From positions 1 through 41,786 of the forward strand of contig QHWY01000220.1 of assembly GCA_003223875.1 (NCBI GenBank): DNA of 41,786 nucleotides, in the 5' to 3' direction. Origin of the DNA: Acidobacteriota bacterium (GTDB lineage Bacteria; Acidobacteriota; Terriglobia; 20CM-2-55-15). Positions within the stretch are counted from its first letter, which is position 1, and each line of letters begins with the position of its first letter. This document shows, one piece after another, positions 16,656-25,260 of the stretch. Made by a program: the position numbers and the translations under genes. Below the pieces are notes generated by a model that made no database searches, was not told the DNA's origin, and worked only from the letters and a program-made list of their open reading frames with translations.

Positions 16656-17366
16656 ATGAACGAGCGTCCGCGCATCATCGTTGTTTTGCCTGCGTATAAC
16701 GCCGCGCAGACGCTGCAGAAGACATACGAAGATATTCCGAAAGATTTCGTTTCAAATATCGTCCTCGTCGACGACGTCAGCCAGGACCAAACAGTTGACG
16801 TGGCGCGTTCGCTAGGTTTATCGGTCGTGATTCACATCCAGAACCGCGGTTACGGCGGAAATCAAAAGACCTGTTATCTGGAGGCGCTCAAGCTTGGCGC
16901 CGACATTGTCGTGATGCTCCATCCCGATCATCAATACGACTCACGGCTCATTCCGCAACTCGTCAGACCTATCATCGAGGGACATGCAGATATGGTCATT
17001 GGGTCGCGGATCCTCAACGGCATGGCTCTTCAAGGCGGCATGCCATGGTGGAAATTCGTGTCGAACCGCGTTCTCACCATTACTGAGAATCTCGTTTACG
17101 GAACACGGTTGACGGATGCCCACACTGGCTTTCGCGCCTTTAGCCGTTCATTGCTTACAAAAGTGCCATTCCTGCTGAATTCGGACGATTTTGTTTTCGA
17201 CTCCCAGATCATTGCCCAAGCCGTGCGTTTCGGATTTGCGATTGCCGAAATTCCTGTCCAGGCGCGCTACTTCCCCGAGGCGTCGAGCGTCAATCGTCAG
17301 CACAATTTACGGCCTCAAGACGCTTGGCGTGATGTTAGAGTTTCTGTTGCAAAAGATGCGAATTAG
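16656..17366 (+). CDS. GT2 glycosyltransferase (dolichol-phosphate-sugar synthase-like), 3' frameshift
   Basis: From ATG 16656 the protein begins MNERPRIIVVLPAYNAAQTL, the classic GT-A start. The metal/UDP region is IVLVDDVSQDQT. The NRGYGGNQKTCYLEAL helix, MLHPDHQYD (DxD-like) and GTRLTDAHTGFRAFSR (acceptor loop) follow. These match polyprenyl-phosphate glycosyltransferases that charge GT-C enzymes, fitting the membrane neighbours. After about residue 214 (EASSVN) the frame leaves the family pattern. The continuation YGLKTLGVMLEFLLQKM is in the +1 frame and ends at 17442, overlapping the next ATG. The catalytic core is complete; the C-terminus is broken or the assembly has an error. Confidence 0.85.
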   Translation: MNERPRIIVVLPAYNAAQTLQKTYEDIPKDFVSNIVLVDDVSQDQTVDVARSLGLSVVIHIQNRGYGGNQKTCYLEALKLGADIVVMLHPDHQYDSRLIPQLVRPIIEGHADMVIGSRILNGMALQGGMPWWKFVSNRVLTITENLVYGTRLTDAHTGFRAFSRSLLTKVPFLLNSDDFVFDSQIIAQAVRFGFAIAEIPVQARYFPEASSVNRQHNLRPQDAWRDVRVSVAKDAN

Positions 17367-17442
17367 GCACTTCGAGTATTTGGAAAAGAATCTCGCGCAA
17401 GTTGTCAGCCGCCATCACCACAACGAAATTTTCCGAACATGA
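17297..17442 (+). pseudogene. Out-of-frame C-terminal tail of the GT2 gene
   Basis: Read in the frame one base on from the GT2 gene, this stretch encodes TIYGLKTLGVMLEFLLQKMR then FEYLEKNLAQ, the usual C-terminal end of this GT2 subfamily. Its stop TGA (17440-17442) overlaps the ATG of the next gene (17439), a coupling arrangement that supports this being the ancestral end. One extra base (or two missing) between about 17290 and 17309 would explain the break. Confidence 0.7.
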
Positions 17443-17858
17443 ATGACGGGATCGTTTTTTCTCGAAATTCAGATCGATATCTTCAACTCGCCGCTGTTCT
17501 TTTGCTCATTATTTTTGCTGTGATTGTGTATGGACACGTCTTTTCAAATGGCCTGTGCTGCGCCGATGATTCCACGTTTGCGACTGTTGCTAAGAATCTT
17601 GCATTTGGAAAGGGCTACGTAGAATCCACTCCTCTTGACGGCAGTATTGGCGTCAAGCCGTTCGATCCAGCCGTTGGTACAGGACCTACAGTCATCATTC
17701 CAGCGGCGGCACTCGTTTATGTCCTAGGAAATGTGCCGTGGGCTCCAGGGTTCGCCACGGCTACGGTCAGTTTTTCGCTCTTAGTTTTCCTCGCTTTCGA
17801 CGAATCCCACGACTTCGCTTTTTCGTTCATCGTCTTTTCAACATATTCCCAGCACTGA
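17439..17858 (+). pseudogene. Chimeric fragment: membrane GT-C N-terminus joined to methyltransferase remnant
   Basis: The first ~118 codons give an N-terminal TM helix (LAAVLLLIIFAVIVYGHVF) and a loop with CADDSTFATVAKNLAFGKGY. The loop is the ArnT/PMT-like first periplasmic segment with paired Asp. A second hydrophobic stretch ends near FLAF. From about 17797 the same frame reads DESHDFAFSFIVF, a methyltransferase post-motif, before a one-base slip ends it. A full GT-C protein would be 450-600 aa, so the remainder has been deleted. The ATG overlaps the stop of the preceding (frameshifted) GT2 tail. It is unlikely to be functional. Confidence 0.7.
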
Positions 17859-18115
17859 CGTGATCGCCTCGTATTGCCGGGAAGTGTGCCGTGTCCTCCG
17901 GCCAGGTTCTCTGTTCAAATTCCAGGTCAATGGCGTTGTTTGGAAACGACATGACAGCCCCGACACCTGGGTGGGTGTCTCCTTCGCGGAAGCGATGTCC
18001 GTCGTTTATGCGGACGGAGTGGATTCCAGTGGGAGATGAGCCAGGGAGCCGGCACTCAATATTTTTGGCTCTGGTGGCGCAAACCGCTGAATTCATCTGG
18101 CTCGTAAGCGAAACT
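17797..18115 (+). pseudogene. C-terminal remnant of a SAM methyltransferase, frameshifted
   Basis: Pieces in successive plus frames spell out a methyltransferase end. DESHDFAFSFIVF is followed, one base later, by QHIPSTDVIASYCREV, CRVLRPGSLFKFQVNG and TWVGVSFAEA. After a further slip comes GAGTQYFWLWWRKPL, stopping at about 18115. At least two frame changes and no N-terminal SAM-binding half show this is a relic. It is fused at its 5' side to a membrane protein fragment, so a deletion probably joined two genes of the glycan locus. Confidence 0.7.
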
Positions 18116-18302
18116 GCACCGTGGCGAAGCGGGAAGGCCGCGGTCTTTAGTTTTTGGCGGACCAACCCCCTTTAGTAAAATAACCCGCTCAGCGGTGTGG
18201 TCGCAGTATCACGTAAGCGGATCATGTCGGGGGGACGGACTGCGCAAGAGAAGGTAAGGCTGGCGCAGTCAACGCCTTTTGTTCGAAGAGGTTTCCAAAG
18301 CG

Positions 18303-19643
18303 ATGGAGCAACCAGTCGTGACGGTCCTCGGACGTCACCGCCACCGTCCACGTGTGTTGCTCATAGCCATCGCGCCGCTGCTCCTCGCACTCTTCGCTGT
18401 CACGTTCTCGATTTCTCCTGTCAACGGGGAGGACTACGGGCTTTCCCGCCTCGACCTGGGGCAGCCTTTGCTCGACCGGCTCTCCTGGATTACACAAAAA
18501 TCTGCCTACCAATGGCTACATTGGAACGCGCGGCTCGGAGAGCAGCTATCCATTTTTTGGCTCACAATGCCGAAGTCTGCTTTCGATGCGGCAAATAGCT
18601 TTGTGCTTGCTACTTTTTTCTGGCTTATCGCCACCTTAGCAAGGGGCGTAGCGAGAATAGACTACAAATCGATCACTCTTTGGTCCATTACTGCGATCGT
18701 TTGCACACTGCTTTGGCCATCATTGGACTACTTCTTCTGGCGCACCATTGCCGCGGGCTACCTCCAGACAATGGCGATCACGGTATTCGTTGTTTGCATT
18801 GTCGGCATTGAAGAACTGAACCAGCGATTTTACTCCTCCCGGTATTTGGGTCCTCTGGCTGTGCTTCTAGCCTTTTTGGCCGGCATGTCATTTGAAAATC
18901 TACCGCCCGTTCTCGTCGCCTACGTCGCTATCTGGCACTATTTTGGAGTTCCCGAAGTTAATCGCCGGCGCCGGTTCGCGTCCGACGCTGGCGTTTGCGC
19001 AGCACTTCTCACCGGATGGATTGTGCTACTGGCCGCGCCGTCGACGTGGCAACGTAGGGCATATTACTACGAGGCTTTCCATGTGCAGCCCGGGTTGAAC
19101 AACGATCTCCAGCGGATTGCTGATGTCATACAGAAGTTTTTTGGCTCGTCCTGGATGCTCTTTTTGGTCTCTTTAGTGTCTCTCGCGATACTCATAAAGA
19201 CCCAAGGTTGTCGCCGAAATCGAGATATGCTGTGTCTGTCTGCAGCAGCCATACTCTGCGTGGGCTCCGTCATTCCCGCGCCCTACACGGAGGCTCGTGC
19301 CTTCGGGTTTGCTTGGATTGTCATGATAATCCCGTGCGTGCGGGTGTTGGCGCGCTACGGCAACAGGTTACTATATGGTGCTGCGGCTATCGCCGCCGTC
19401 TCTGCGCTAGCATATACTCTTCACGCTTACCTTGATTTCCACATGCGGGTTGCGGAGCGCGATAGCTACATCCGCGCGAATCTTGGCAAGTCGGCCTGCG
19501 CCGAGGGACTTCCTATCACCTTGATTCCCAGCTACGTCAGCCAGGGAATTCTCAACAATCGGGAAGTGTGGGTTAGTTCGAGCCTGGTCCAGGTTTCTAT
19601 TTTCTATGGTTGTAAGTTAGTCTTGGCGCAGCGGGGAGAATAG
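18303..19643 (+). CDS. Polytopic membrane protein, DUF6056-like
   Basis: The protein has 446 aa from ATG 18303, preceded by AAGAGG about 12 bases upstream. About ten hydrophobic segments are seen. Features include SPVNGEDYGLSRLDLG after TM1, LHWNARLGEQLSIFWL in the first external loop, and DYFFWRTIAAGYLQTM. These resemble DUF6056-type membrane proteins found in glycan gene clusters (match from memory, not tested). The C-terminal ~70 residues are soluble. Its job is unknown; a GT-C transferase or polymerase-like role is plausible. It follows the pseudogene zone and precedes a 700-base gene-poor gap. Confidence 0.78.
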   Translation: MEQPVVTVLGRHRHRPRVLLIAIAPLLLALFAVTFSISPVNGEDYGLSRLDLGQPLLDRLSWITQKSAYQWLHWNARLGEQLSIFWLTMPKSAFDAANSFVLATFFWLIATLARGVARIDYKSITLWSITAIVCTLLWPSLDYFFWRTIAAGYLQTMAITVFVVCIVGIEELNQRFYSSRYLGPLAVLLAFLAGMSFENLPPVLVAYVAIWHYFGVPEVNRRRRFASDAGVCAALLTGWIVLLAAPSTWQRRAYYYEAFHVQPGLNNDLQRIADVIQKFFGSSWMLFLVSLVSLAILIKTQGCRRNRDMLCLSAAAILCVGSVIPAPYTEARAFGFAWIVMIIPCVRVLARYGNRLLYGAAAIAAVSALAYTLHAYLDFHMRVAERDSYIRANLGKSACAEGLPITLIPSYVSQGILNNREVWVSSSLVQVSIFYGCKLVLAQRGE

Positions 19644-20351
19644 TTCTCGACTCATCGGTCACGCTCTAGCTAGTTCTGGTGCACGCACCAACTGCGGAAC
19701 GAGCTCACTCTTTATGATGCTTAGAACTGGTTCTAAAACTTCAGTTGCGATCGCCATCTTCGCTACATGTCTCTTTTGTTGCTATTGCTGGCAGAGACGG
19801 TGTGGTGGGTGGCGACTCGGTTGATAAGACGAGGACGCCTGGAATCGTCGTGTGAGGACAACGGGAGGACACGGCGGACCGCCGGGGTAGGGTTGGCAGC
19901 ATGCACGGAAAGCACAGCACGCGAAAGTAGGGAAGGTCCCGCGGGTCGCCGAGGCGCTCCCGCACAGCGAAGGCGTTGCGTATAAGCCGCTAGGCGAGAT
20001 CGCAGCGTGCCTGCGGGACTGGCGCGCATGGGGTTGTATTAGGCGGTGATGGATCGAGACAACATAACTCGAACCGTAGCCAGGGGCGCGAATGCCTCTC
20101 GAACAGAGGCCCGTGAACGTGCGGTGTAACCTGGATGCCAGACGTTTTACTGTAAGGCTACCGTCGGTACCCAACTGGTTGGATCGAATGCCGCATTGCC
20201 GGCGCCGCCGTCATTAACTTCAAAATGAATGACGTCATTGGCGGATACGGAAATAGAATCTAGGTCGGTATCCGCGACAGGCAGTGGACCGCGGCTGTGA
20301 TCGAAGCAGCAATGAAGGCGGATAAGCCTGGTCAGAGACCTGAGGCCTCGA
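19644..20351 (+). other. Gene-poor gap with no assigned content
   Basis: I see no credible gene. Minus-strand frames of 74-130 codons exist (19741-20174), but they are Ser/Pro/Arg-rich and without domains. The middle (19850-20140) is unusually rich in short G/C palindromic steps such as gcaggcacgctgcgatctcgcc read on the minus strand. A segment gctaccgtcggtaccc (20157-20172) resembles the core of the prs-upstream repeats. It may be a decayed gene, a structured RNA relic or a mobile-element scar. Confidence 0.4.
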
Positions 20352-22268
20352 TTGTTTCTTCAGCGCGATAAGAAAACATTACGATTGCTTGCGTTGGTGT
20401 TATTTTCCGCCTGCTGGATATATACCGCACTACTGACGCTTCCATTCACGTACGGCATGCCGACGATAAATCTGGACGGCTCGTACGGGTTTGGTTCGAA
20501 TTACTTTTCAGATGCCGGTTTCCGGTATGGATCAGACCTGATCTTCACCTACGGACCTCTCGGATACCTTTTTTACCCCGAAGACATCGGCAATCACATC
20601 GTCATAGCGAATGTCATACGCGGTGCAGTCTGGGCACTCTTGTTAGTGCATCTTGTCCTCCTGTATCGGGCGGGCATGAAGGGTTTGGCGAAGGCGCTGT
20701 TATTCATGGCTGCAATTATTCCCATTCGCATTCCGCTCTTCTACCACTTCGACTACTATGCCGTGACCGTCTTAATCGTACTCATCGTTTATTCGATTGA
20801 ACGGCCACGAGCCGTCTTGGCGCCGATCTCGATTGTCTTTCTTACGGGCATCCTAGCACTGACAAAGTTCACTGGTTACGCCATGGCGCTCATTGGTGTA
20901 CTCCTGTTGCTGGTTGTACGGTATGACCGGGAACGAAAGGCCATTCACCGTCGAGACGTGTATCTGGCCTTGGCTGTGGTGCTGGCACTTCCTGGTGCCT
21001 TTCTTCTGCACAACCCTTCGCTGGTTGGTCTTTTCAATTACGTCTACGGCTCTTTGCAAATATCTTCTGGGTACAGCGAGGCAATGTCGACCCCTACCGG
21101 GACGGCTGATGTTGTTTACGAGACGATATTGGTCACGCTATTCGCGGCAGGGGTGATCTACGCGACTGCGAAACGAGCGCTCCCCGTTGCAGTGGCAGCG
21201 GTTCTCTTCGTTTTGTATTGGATGAATTTCAAGCACGGTTTCGTGCGCGGCATGGACCATACCCTATTGTCGTTTTTGTTTGAAATTGTTCTTGCAGCAC
21301 TGTTGATAGCTTTGCTGCGCCCCGGCTCGCCTCTAACTGGGAAGTACGCTGCCGCGTTCCCATTGTTCGTTACCGTCGCACTACTTGGCCTCAGTCTTCA
21401 TTGGTTTGAAGTCTGGACCAAAGTGTGGTGGTCGAGTGCGCTCCCCCGCCAGGCCACAGCAGAGTTGTTGAATTGGAACGCAACCCGGAGGCGGATCGAA
21501 GACGAAACGAAGAAGAGCGATGAGTTTTCCAGGCTGCCTCCGGCGTTTAGAAACCGGCTGGAAAATTCGACGGCGATCGTTTTTCCTTGGGAACTTTCTT
21601 ATGCCAGATCAGGCCATTTCAAACTGCAGCCTCTGTATACGATGCAAGCATATTCCGCGTATACCGCTTACCTTGACCGCAAGACGGCCGAGCATATTCG
21701 AGTCGATAGCAATCGGGTCGAGTACGTTCTTTTCGACTGGCAGGATATTGACGCACGGCATCCGCTGCTAGATGTTCCTGCGACCTGGATGGCTTTGGCC
21801 GATAGCTACGAGCCAGTTGAGTTCGGACCCGGCAAATTGCTTCTCAGGCGCCGCCATACGCCGGTGCAACACAAACAGCGGGTTGTGCAGGAGGTTCCAC
21901 TTCCGATTGGGCAGTGGGTGGACGTGCCTCATACGAAGACAGATTTTTGGGCAAGAATTCGGATCCCGTATACCGCTTTTGGCGCCATCCGCAAGGCTGC
22001 ATTCAAAGCGGATGCTGTGTATCTGACACTCGAGTCTGATAACTATATGGCTCGTTTTCGCGTTACGCCTGCCGTGCTTTCTATTCCCTTCCCATTGACG
22101 AGATTTCCGGTCGATGTGGAATCTTTTGTGGACGCTCTCCAATCGAAGCCTGTGAAGGATTCGATCACCCGCATACGGCTAGATCCTGAATCCCCCAATC
22201 ATTACGGACAGCCATCGTTACAGTTATTGGAAGAGACGCTGTCACAAATCACCTTTGCCGACCACTGA
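20352..22268 (+). CDS. Large polytopic membrane protein, glycan-locus type
   Basis: The 638 aa protein starts from TTG 20352 (TGAGG lies upstream; the first internal Met would remove TM1). It has around ten hydrophobic helices in residues 10-350. The first external loop holds NLDGSYGFGSNYFSDAGFRYG and DLIFTYGPLGYLFYPED, followed by FYHFDYYAVTVLIVLI. A ~270-residue soluble C-terminal domain contains LDRKTAEHIRVDSNRVEYVL and, near the end, a beta-rich module. The shape resembles GT-C or polymerase-like surface-glycan proteins, but no family could be named. The 3' end overlaps the next small gene by 14 bases. Confidence 0.78.
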   Translation: MFLQRDKKTLRLLALVLFSACWIYTALLTLPFTYGMPTINLDGSYGFGSNYFSDAGFRYGSDLIFTYGPLGYLFYPEDIGNHIVIANVIRGAVWALLLVHLVLLYRAGMKGLAKALLFMAAIIPIRIPLFYHFDYYAVTVLIVLIVYSIERPRAVLAPISIVFLTGILALTKFTGYAMALIGVLLLLVVRYDRERKAIHRRDVYLALAVVLALPGAFLLHNPSLVGLFNYVYGSLQISSGYSEAMSTPTGTADVVYETILVTLFAAGVIYATAKRALPVAVAAVLFVLYWMNFKHGFVRGMDHTLLSFLFEIVLAALLIALLRPGSPLTGKYAAAFPLFVTVALLGLSLHWFEVWTKVWWSSALPRQATAELLNWNATRRRIEDETKKSDEFSRLPPAFRNRLENSTAIVFPWELSYARSGHFKLQPLYTMQAYSAYTAYLDRKTAEHIRVDSNRVEYVLFDWQDIDARHPLLDVPATWMALADSYEPVEFGPGKLLLRRRHTPVQHKQRVVQEVPLPIGQWVDVPHTKTDFWARIRIPYTAFGAIRKAAFKADAVYLTLESDNYMARFRVTPAVLSIPFPLTRFPVDVESFVDALQSKPVKDSITRIRLDPESPNHYGQPSLQLLEETLSQITFADH

Positions 22269-22620
22269 GAGCACGTTTCGCAGTCAATTCCATTTTGTAT
22301 CTCCGGCTGCCATCACCAAGGTGTCCATAGGGAATATCGATGTAATTCACGACGGCCACAATGTGGTCACGTTTTCTGACGAACAACATCCTGCACAAAT
22401 TGATCGCGAGTTGGTGGTCGAGGGATGGTTAGCCGATCGTAGCGACGGCCGTCCTTTGATCGGGTTTACGCCCGTAATCGATAGAAAAATATTTCGAGGA
22501 ACGCACGTGGCCAGGCCGGATGTCGCCGCCTACTATAAGAATCCGGCTCTGGACCTTAGCGGTTTCCGCTTCCAGATCGATGCACAGAAAGTTAAAAAGG
22601 AATACAAGAGATTGATCTAA
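22255..22620 (+). CDS. Small beta-rich protein of unknown function
   Basis: The 121 aa protein reads from TTG 22255, overlapping the upstream membrane protein, so it is probably coupled. The sequence VVEGWLADRSDGRPL, then RGTHVARPDVAAYYKNPAL and DLSGFRFQID resembles short modules seen beside or within bacterial glycosyltransferases and O-antigen membrane proteins. Alternatively it may be a split-off C-terminal domain of the preceding 638-residue protein. There is no signal peptide or catalytic motif. Confidence 0.55.
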   Translation: MPTTESTFRSQFHFVSPAAITKVSIGNIDVIHDGHNVVTFSDEQHPAQIDRELVVEGWLADRSDGRPLIGFTPVIDRKIFRGTHVARPDVAAYYKNPALDLSGFRFQIDAQKVKKEYKRLI

Positions 22621-23226
22621 TCGGCGTCACGAATCCTGACCAGATTGTCTACCGTTTAAAAACCCCCGTTTGGGTGGATTTCCGGTAGCCACAGATACCG
22701 CAAACTTCCCGTAGTCCTTGCTGCTTTGACCTGCTTTCCACTGGGCATTCTCAGCTCCTTTCGATCGCCTGCCTCCTCCACCGATCAGCTTTGATGTCCA
22801 CTTGGGAACTGCGCTAACATCCGTTTGGCGGTTATCCTCCAATTTCAGATCTCCTGATCTGGGGGAAATTGAGTTGAACCCGATTAGCCGGAAAACGAGC
22901 CGTTTGAGGTCGGCTCCCCCTGGGATATCCACCGGCGGATGCCGGGAATTCCGCGGGACGTCAGGTCTGACTGCCCAGGTCTCGCAGTGGTTTCCTGATC
23001 GCTTAATTCTGCCAACCCTCCCGTATGGCATCAGGAACGATCGCATCGAGTGTCGCTTAAATGATTGATTTATTGAATTCTTTGAAGTTTATCGCAGCGG
23101 CGTTGCATCAGGAACTTTTGGAGAGAAATGAAATAGCCGGTGACTCCAGGCCAAATCGATCGGCGGCTGACGGGCTGTTCAGAAAAACGTGGCCTTCGCA
23201 ACCCGACAATTGGGAAATGAAGCCCC
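22621..23226 (-). other. Gap with one unassigned minus frame
   Basis: No recognised gene. A minus-strand frame of 139 codons (22627-23046) starts MRSFLMPYGRVGRIKRSG and contains the low-complexity GGGGRRSKGAE. It has no domain I know and no clear ribosome site. Plus-strand frames here are short. The right part leads into the 41-bp tandem array. Confidence 0.3.
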
Positions 23227-23733
23227 GCAATCGCGATTGCAAGTCTGCAAACGCCGATTCTCAGGCTGCAATCACGATTGCAGCGCGGCAGACACGAGTT
23301 GTCGGGATGCAATCACGATTGCAGCGCTGCAAACGCCAATTGTCGGGCTGCCAATCCCGATTGCAGCGCGGCAAACGCCAATTGTCAGCCTGCAATCCCG
23401 ATTGCAGCGTGGCAAACGCCAATTGTCAGCCTGCAATCCCGATTGCAGCGCGACAAACGCCAATTGTCAGCCTGCAATCCCGATTGCAGCGCGGCAAACG
23501 CCAATTGTCAGCCTGCAATCCCGATTGCAGCGCAGCAAACGCCAATTGTCAGCCTGCAATCCCGATTGCACCGCAGCAAACGCCAATTGTCAGCCTGCAA
23601 TCCCGATTGCAGCGCGGCAAACGCCAATTGTCAGCCTGCAATCCCGATTGCACCGCAGCAAACGCCGATTGTCAGGCTGCAATCCCGATTGCAGCGCGAC
23701 AAACGCCAATTGTCGGGCTGCAGCTACAACCGG
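23227..23733 (+). repeat. Tandem array of a 41-bp unit with an internal palindrome
   Basis: The 14-base palindrome-like gcaatcNNgattgc begins at 23227, 23268, 23309, 23351, 23392, 23433, 23474, 23515, 23556, 23597, 23638 and 23679, always 41 (once 42) bases apart. A degenerate unit follows at about 23720. Between palindromes lies gcgcggcaaacgcc then aattgtcagcct. The outer units diverge more than the inner ones. All three plus frames are open across the array. Because 41 is not a multiple of three, each frame encodes the same 41-residue Cys/Asn/Gln/Arg-rich repeat. The array is not a CRISPR because the sequence between palindromes is conserved. Confidence 0.93.
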
Positions 23734-23871
23734 TAATCGACGTCTGCAATCCCCATGTAGTGCCCCCAAATTCGTGAGACGAGACATTGCAACCGTAATT
23801 CCAGCCCATCAACCATTTTCCGGCTCATAATGATTTCATCGACCGTTCAAAAAAAGTCCGCTGAGGTCAGG

Positions 23872-24729
23872 ATGTCTGAATTTGAACCGTCCCACACAAC
23901 AGTGTTTAAGTCTTCCCTCATGACATTCTTGAAGCACATCGCTGCTCGAGGACAGCGTTTCTCCAATGCTGTAAGTGCGCCAGATGTGCGGCCCAGGTTC
24001 GTATATGAGGCACCCGGATGGTGCCCAATTTGCGAAAAGACGGTACTGTTTATTGCTCGGAACGACTGGTTTAGGGATCATCTGTTTTGCTCAGACTGTG
24101 GGTCAATTCCACGCGAAAGGGCACTCATGATCGTTCTTGCACAGTTCTATCCGAACTGGCGTTCCCTCTCAATCCACGAATCATCACCGGTTTGGCGCGG
24201 TGTGAGCGCGAAGTTGCATAAAGAATGTCGTTCATACGTCATGTCGCAGTACGACAGGAAAATCCCATTCGGTTCCTTTGATGAAAGTGGAACTTATCGA
24301 AGCGAAGATATTGAAAACCAGACATTCAACGATGAATGTTTTGACGTAGTCATTACCCAGGATGTCTTCGAGCATTTATATAGGCCAGATCGAGCTATAA
24401 AAGAAATTTCCCGAACATTGCGAGTCGGCGGAGCCCACATCGGCACGGTTCCGATTGTCCAAAAGAATGCAGCCTCTCGGCGTCGCGCGTCATTAGGGGA
24501 GAGTGGTGAAATTATTCACCATCTGGAGCCGCAATATCATAGTAGTGCTCTGGGTGACAACGGCGTGCTGGTGACGATCGACTGGGGTTATGACATTGCT
24601 CGATATTTGACGGAACAATCCGGTCTAGTAACGACGCTGTATCTCATCGATGACCTTTCGCGTGGGGTGCGAGCCGAGTTTATTGAGGTTGTGGTTAACC
24701 AGAAGCTGCCTCCCATCGATGGCATTTAG
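23872..24729 (+). CDS. SAM methyltransferase with N-terminal zinc-ribbon-like module
   Basis: From ATG 23872 (gaggtcagg precedes it) the protein has 285 aa. An in-frame ATG at 23830 would add 14 residues. Residues ~45-85 hold two Cys pairs (WCPICEKT and LFCSDCGSIPRERAL), the zinc-ribbon type seen in some glycan-locus methyltransferases. The Rossmann-like part includes CFDVVITQDVFEHLYRP and EISRTLRVGGAHIGTVP. Classical motif I is degenerate (SLSIHESSP), as in the subgroup that begins with this ribbon. It probably modifies a sugar; the substrate is unknown. The gene stands alone between the tandem array and a methyltransferase relic. Confidence 0.82.
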   Translation: MSEFEPSHTTVFKSSLMTFLKHIAARGQRFSNAVSAPDVRPRFVYEAPGWCPICEKTVLFIARNDWFRDHLFCSDCGSIPRERALMIVLAQFYPNWRSLSIHESSPVWRGVSAKLHKECRSYVMSQYDRKIPFGSFDESGTYRSEDIENQTFNDECFDVVITQDVFEHLYRPDRAIKEISRTLRVGGAHIGTVPIVQKNAASRRRASLGESGEIIHHLEPQYHSSALGDNGVLVTIDWGYDIARYLTEQSGLVTTLYLIDDLSRGVRAEFIEVVVNQKLPPIDGI

Positions 24730-24816
24730 TACTCGGCTGAAATACCGAAACTCCCCGCCAACAACAGACGCCAAATCTGTAAACCCGACAATTTTTACGT
24801 TTGGAGCGAACGGTGA

Positions 24817-25072
24817 TCAGGCGGGACGGAGGAAAAGAAGAACTTGGTAAGGCTCAATGGGGTTGCAATGTTCACTGACCACCTGCCAACACGGAAAGTT
24901 AGCGGCTGTAGGGGATCGACATTGAGGTGTCTCCATACGTGACGTCGCCGTCGATGCGCGGCCGGTTAGAAGGCAGAAATGAAGATGTTCCCGTATGGCA
25001 CATATTTATAGAGTAACCGAATGACGCGGCGCCGCAGCCGAAGTCAAGCACTCTGGCTGTCTCGAGGCTTTC
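24817..25072 (-). pseudogene. Internally deleted duplicate of the methyltransferase at 27161-28004
   Basis: The minus-strand stretch 24817-24978 aligns to the 3' end of the methyltransferase (27161-27320): shared ggcgggacgg, tcaatggggttgca, gaccacctgccaac, gtcgccgtcgat. It then jumps directly to sequence matching 27626-27715 (gaagatgtt, cccgtat, ggcacata, actctggct). About 305 bases of the middle are missing, and the remainder has diverged to roughly four-fifths identity by eye. Similarity continues past the stop to about 24775. It is a clear relic of a duplicated gene. Confidence 0.8.
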
Positions 25073-25082
25073 TACGTCGCGC

Positions 25083-25150
25083 CGCGACTTGAAAAAGACG
25101 AGCGCGACTCTTCTATAGCGCGTCGCGACTTGAAAAGGCGAGCGCGCCTC
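25083..25150. repeat. Short imperfect direct repeats
   Basis: cgcgacttgaaaaagacgag (25083-25102) with cgcgactc recurs about 40 bases on as cgcgacttgaaaaggcgag with cgcgcctc (ending near 25150). A third weaker trace, gcgtcttgaaaacggaatgacg, follows. The repeats lie in the 3' flank of the GT-C gene. They may be a recombination scar next to the pseudogene. Confidence 0.5.
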
Positions 25151-25260
25151 CTAGCAGATCGCCTATGCGTCTTGAAAACGGAATGACGATGCCGGAGTCG
25201 GACGCAAGTTTGGGTCAGCGAACAAGTGAAATCCAAATCGCAGACAATCGTCAGCGGGCT

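Noticed and set aside
17891..18175. Intact small gene after the chimera
   Set aside because: Other frames of the same DNA show methyltransferase motifs. This frame only carries short pieces, so the region is a relic.
19644..20351. Group II intron or insertion sequence
   Set aside because: No reverse transcriptase, transposase, domain V or clear terminal repeats could be recognised.
23227..23733. CRISPR array
   Set aside because: The sequence between the palindromes is conserved from unit to unit, so there are no unique spacers, and no cas gene is present.
23061..23830. Three overlapping Cys-rich repeat proteins in the plus frames
   Set aside because: All three frames are open simply because a stop-free 41-base unit is repeated. 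No ribosome site or homologue singles out one frame, so I list the DNA repeat instead of a gene.
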